In this document: piece after piece, positions 61,965-64,000 of the stretch
How positions within the stretch are numbered: position 1 is the first letter of the stretch
Layout of the letters: each line of letters begins with the position of its first letter
NCBI GenBank assembly: GCA_034411135.1
Contig: DAOUMN010000086.1
Span: 23,823-87,822, forward strand
Direction of reading: 5' to 3'
From: Bellilinea sp034411135
Lineage (GTDB): Bacteria; Chloroflexota; Anaerolineae; Anaerolineales; Anaerolineaceae
DNA length: 64,000 nt
Position numbers and translations under genes: made by a program
Notes under the pieces: generated by a model
Told to the model about the DNA's origin: nothing
Seen by the model: only the letters and a program-made list of their open reading frames with translations
Databases searched by the model: none

Positions 61965-62588
61965 ATGCGAAAAGCAGTAAAACTACGATCCTTAACAACC
62001 AAAGAAGAAGCCGAAATTCGCCGACTGACAGCCTCACGTAAAGCAGCCCATCGACTGGTATAACGAGCAACCGTTATCTTGGCTATGCTGGACAACCCAA
62101 AACTCCACTCTACCCTAGCTGAGCAACAGACTGGATTCAAGGGCATCCTCAGGCATTACCCGGGTCAAGCGTTTCAATGCAGAAGGGATCACAGGATTGG
62201 AAGATAAACCGAAAACGGGACAACCGCCGATCCATCCGCAAAGTGTACGAAGCGCCTTGATCAGCTTGCCCGACAAAAGCCGGACATATTGGGGTACCCG
62301 TTCAAATTGTGAACATTGGAACGCTTACAGAGAGCCTTCAAAGAACGACAGGGTGTCCTTCTGTCGGATTCAACCATTTGGTAATGGGTTGAGGATGAAG
62401 GGTTCAAATGGAGACGCCAGCAAAGTTGGTTCCATGAAGCCGAGCAATATGATCCGGAGTTCGTGGAAAAAAGGGGAGCATCGTAACGGTGTATATCGAT
62501 CCACCCCCGCGCGCTCAGGTGATTTGTGTAGATGACATGGGACCCATTGCAGTCAAAACCTATCCTGGAGAAGAAAGGAACTCTGTGG
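61965..62588 (+). pseudogene. IS630-family transposase remnant, 5' part
   Basis: Translation from ATG 61965 gives MRKAVKLRSLTTKEEAEI, a stop at 62061, then in the same frame RATVILAMLDN. Further pieces in shifted frames read GITGLEDKPKTGQPP, GYPFKL then TLERLQRAFKERQG, QQSWFHEAEQYDPEFVEKRG and CVDDMGPIAVKTYPGEE. In order, these are the helix-turn-helix and the start of the DDE domain of an IS630-type transposase. Several stops and frameshifts mean it is dead. It breaks off exactly where the IS3-type element begins. Confidence 0.85.
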
Positions 62589-62623
62589 TGGACACCAAAA
62601 ACTGGACAGAAAAACAGCTCTGC

Positions 62624-63538
62624 TTAGGGGGTACCTGTGTGCGAGCGCGAGACAAACCAGGCTGCCTTGAACTCAGCCAGTGTCAGGTAACCCAACAATG
62701 AATGGATGCGTTAGTGATTACACACATCCTCAATGAACTGTAAGATCTGATTGCGTGCATCCGCGAAATCAGCGTAATCAGACAGGTCCACCTCCTCTTC
62801 TTTGATGGTGCGCAGAAAGCGCTCGGCGTAGCCGTTCTCCTCGGCCTTGCCCACTGCCGCCCTGCTGATCTGGATGTGGTGTGCTTTCAGGAGATCGACA
62901 TAAGCATGAGCCGCATATTGTACGCCCTGGTCGCTATGGTGGATTTCAGGCACATGATCCGCCAGAGCCATGCGAAAGGCAGCCAGGGTCAGTTCCTGGT
63001 CAAAGCAGCTTGGACAGGTGCCAACCGCGGATGCTGCGGGTGAACACGTCCATAACAATTGCTAGGTAGACAAAGCCTTGTCCCAGTCGGATATAAATGA
63101 TATTGCATACCCAAACCTGCTCAGGTTGGAATAGCGGGGATATGGGTGATTGCTGTCGGTTGTGCGGCTTTTCCTGCGCCTCGCCGGTCGCAGCAGCCCT
63201 GTTTGACACATAATCCGCTGCACTCGCTTGCGATTGATCTGGTAGCCATAAGGCGGTCGTCTGAGCTGGCTGCGTGCCCGACGAGTTCCATAGGTCACAT
63301 GCTCACCAGCCACGGCTTTCAGGTCGGCTACCAACTGACTTTCATCGGCTTTGTGACTGCGATAGTAATAGCTGCTGCGAGGCAGGTCCACCAGCTCATA
63401 AGCCAGCTCACGCGAATACCCATACCACTCTGCCAGGCTGCGCACCATCACTCGCTTCCTTCGGTGGACAACTGGATCGATCGAATACTTTTTTTGCCAT
63501 GTCCAATTGCAATGCCAACCGCCCCACCATCCGCTCAA
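62624..63538 (-). pseudogene. IS3-family orfB (integrase-type transposase), frameshifted
   Basis: Three reading frames together cover orfB. 63538-63062 holds the HTH_21 part (LVDLPRSSYYYRSH, YGYQINRKRVQRIM); 63209-63000 holds the first DDE segment, where the usual WV-x-DITYI reads WVCNIIYI, so the first catalytic Asp is Asn; 63058-62711 has HHSDQGVQYA (second Asp) and NGYAERFLRTIKEE (Glu). After CNH a TAA stop replaces a Gln codon, and the frame goes on as RIHSLLGYLTLAEF to 62624. About ten residues are missing near 63120. It cannot make an active enzyme. Confidence 0.87.
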
Positions 63539-63755
63539 GCTCAGCGATCCGTTCGTCCTGGGGATTGGTTGTTACCTGCGGCTGTTCAAACACCAGCGGA
63601 GCTCGCTCTAGAAATTCCTGATTCCATCGTGAAAGGACGCTGTCCTTGATCTCGTATTCTCGGCTGGCTTGCATCAAGCCTTTTTTGCCAGAGATTAGTT
63701 CCAATACTACCCGGGCTTTGAATTCCGGGCTGAACTTCCGTCGTTTCGTCATCAT
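63408..63755 (-). CDS. IS3-family orfA (helix-turn-helix transposase subunit)
   Basis: A 115-aa OrfA starting at ATG 63755. RRKFSPEFKARVVLELISG and SREYEIKDSVLSRWNQEF form the HTH, followed by a Leu-zipper stretch (ERIAELERMVGRLALQLDMAKK). At 63489-63495 the coding strand has seven A followed by G, the slippery type of site used for -1 frameshifting into orfB. Beyond it the orfA frame reads unrelated residues to the stop. The subunit itself may still be made. Confidence 0.85.
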   Translation of the reverse strand: MMTKRRKFSPEFKARVVLELISGKKGLMQASREYEIKDSVLSRWNQEFLERAPLVFEQPQVTTNPQDERIAELERMVGRLALQLDMAKKVFDRSSCPPKEASDGAQPGRVVWVFA

Positions 63756-63814
63756 GGACCTCTCTCCTGGATATTATCCTACCCCTAAGGATTGTGTCCA
63801 GTTTTTGGGGTTCA

Positions 63815-63910
63815 TTACAGTCTGGTCCGAACCGAGCAAACTTTGAACCGGATTATGGACGACGTGGTAAGCTGTGGGTGCATGGTGGGTTTGAACCCGC
63901 CACTAAGTAA
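63815..63910 (+). pseudogene. IS630-family transposase remnant, 3' part
   Basis: Directly after the IS3 end, one frame (from 63818) reads NFEPDYGRRGKLWVHGGFEP then ATK and a stop at 63908-63910. This continues the IS630-type DDE region that broke off at 62588. The rest of the transposase (about half) is gone. Confidence 0.8.
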
Positions 63911-63950
63911 TCAGTCGAATGTACTTTAACAAACGTGATAAACTATGGGC

Positions 63951-64000
63951 ATGCCAAAAGCCCGAGATTATCACCTCACAGAACAAGAATTGATAGCGGT
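63951..64000 (+). CDS. Start of a further gene, possibly transposase N-terminus (cut by window end)
   Basis: ATG 63951 opens a frame of 16 complete codons that runs off the window: MPKARDYHLTEQELIA. The pattern x-x-L-T-x-x-E near the start resembles the N-terminus of IS630-type transposases, like the remnant at 61965. Too little is visible to be sure. Confidence 0.35.
   Translation, partial: MPKARDYHLTEQELIA

Larger units (their letters stand above)
62589..63814 (-). mobile_element. IS3-family insertion sequence (decayed), inserted in the IS630 remnant
   Basis: A 1226-bp element whose ends are imperfect inverted repeats: TGGACACCAAAAACTGGACA at the left and the reverse complement of TGAACCCCAAAAACTGGACA at the right (2 mismatches in 20). 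It carries orfA and a broken orfB on the minus strand. No direct repeat of target bases is visible at the edges. On both sides IS630-type coding sequence continues, so it jumped into that gene. Confidence 0.88.

Noticed and set aside
63875..63905. tRNA T-arm-like hairpin (GGTGGG ... CCCGCC with TTTGAA loop)
   Set aside because: No acceptor or anticodon arm can be built around it, and the bases are explained as IS630 transposase coding sequence (FEPDYGRRG ... GGFEP).
1..64000. CRISPR array or classic defence island
   Set aside because: No regularly spaced direct repeats and no Cas, restriction or toxin-antitoxin genes were seen anywhere in the window.

Overview
The window is 64 kb of densely packed bacterial chromosome of roughly even base composition. 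Many start codons are TTG or GTG, and neighbouring genes often overlap by 4 bases. Gene content points to an anaerobic or fermentative member of the Chloroflexota, probably Anaerolineae: a pyrophosphate-type phosphofructokinase, DegS/NarL-type two-component systems, several lipoprotein-dependent ABC importers, a sortase-like exported protein and no outer-membrane genes. That assignment is inference from content; there is no rRNA here to confirm it.

Layout. 1-3.7 kb: end of a membrane glycosyltransferase-like protein, an orphan DegS-like kinase, PPi-type PFK and a Nudix hydrolase. 3.7-9.5 kb (minus): rsmD, a URO-D family protein, a BchI-like AAA ATPase, GtrA, a UDP-glucuronate decarboxylase-like epimerase and a DUF348/G5/beta-propeller lipoprotein. 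9.6-20.4 kb: housekeeping genes (scpB, rluB, plsX, tRNA-Leu(GAG), a polyprenyl synthase, tatD, phosphohexomutase, cysteine desulfurase, mnmA, trmI, a CoA-type Nudix enzyme). 20.4-24.1 kb: a GAF/PAS/GGDEF/EAL c-di-GMP enzyme and rplY. 24.4-28.2 kb: phnDCE with an outsized PhnE. 28.3-35.4 kb: a kinase/regulator pair, typA, an M1-like metallopeptidase lipoprotein and an AllH-like protein. 35.8-41.1 kb: a cyclase plus a GNAT-like protein, an acyltransferase-like protein, L-2-hydroxyglutarate oxidase, a LON-domain protein and a DUF493 protein. 41.1-44.8 kb: an OpuC-type betaine/choline importer with a DUF427 gene. 45-49 kb: a CASTOR/POLLUX-type channel and a soluble TPR histidine kinase. 49-50 kb: a c-di-GMP-I (GEMM-I) riboswitch with a terminator ahead of a secreted sortase-fold protein. 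50-53.6 kb: ogt, then fur-feoB-Cys-rich protein-feoA behind a perfect 18-bp inverted repeat. 53.6-60.6 kb: LacI regulator, sugar ABC importer and amylosucrase. 60.6-64 kb: pepT, then an IS630-type transposase remnant split by a decayed IS3-family element.

How the parts may work together. The GGDEF/EAL protein could set the c-di-GMP level that the riboswitch reads to control the sortase-like protein. The LacI unit forms a self-contained route for importing a glucoside, possibly sucrose, and turning it into glucan. The Fur/Feo unit is a compact ferrous-iron uptake system. The best candidates for new biology are the riboswitch-controlled sortase, the enlarged PhnE, the Cys-rich Feo protein and the amylosucrase importer operon.
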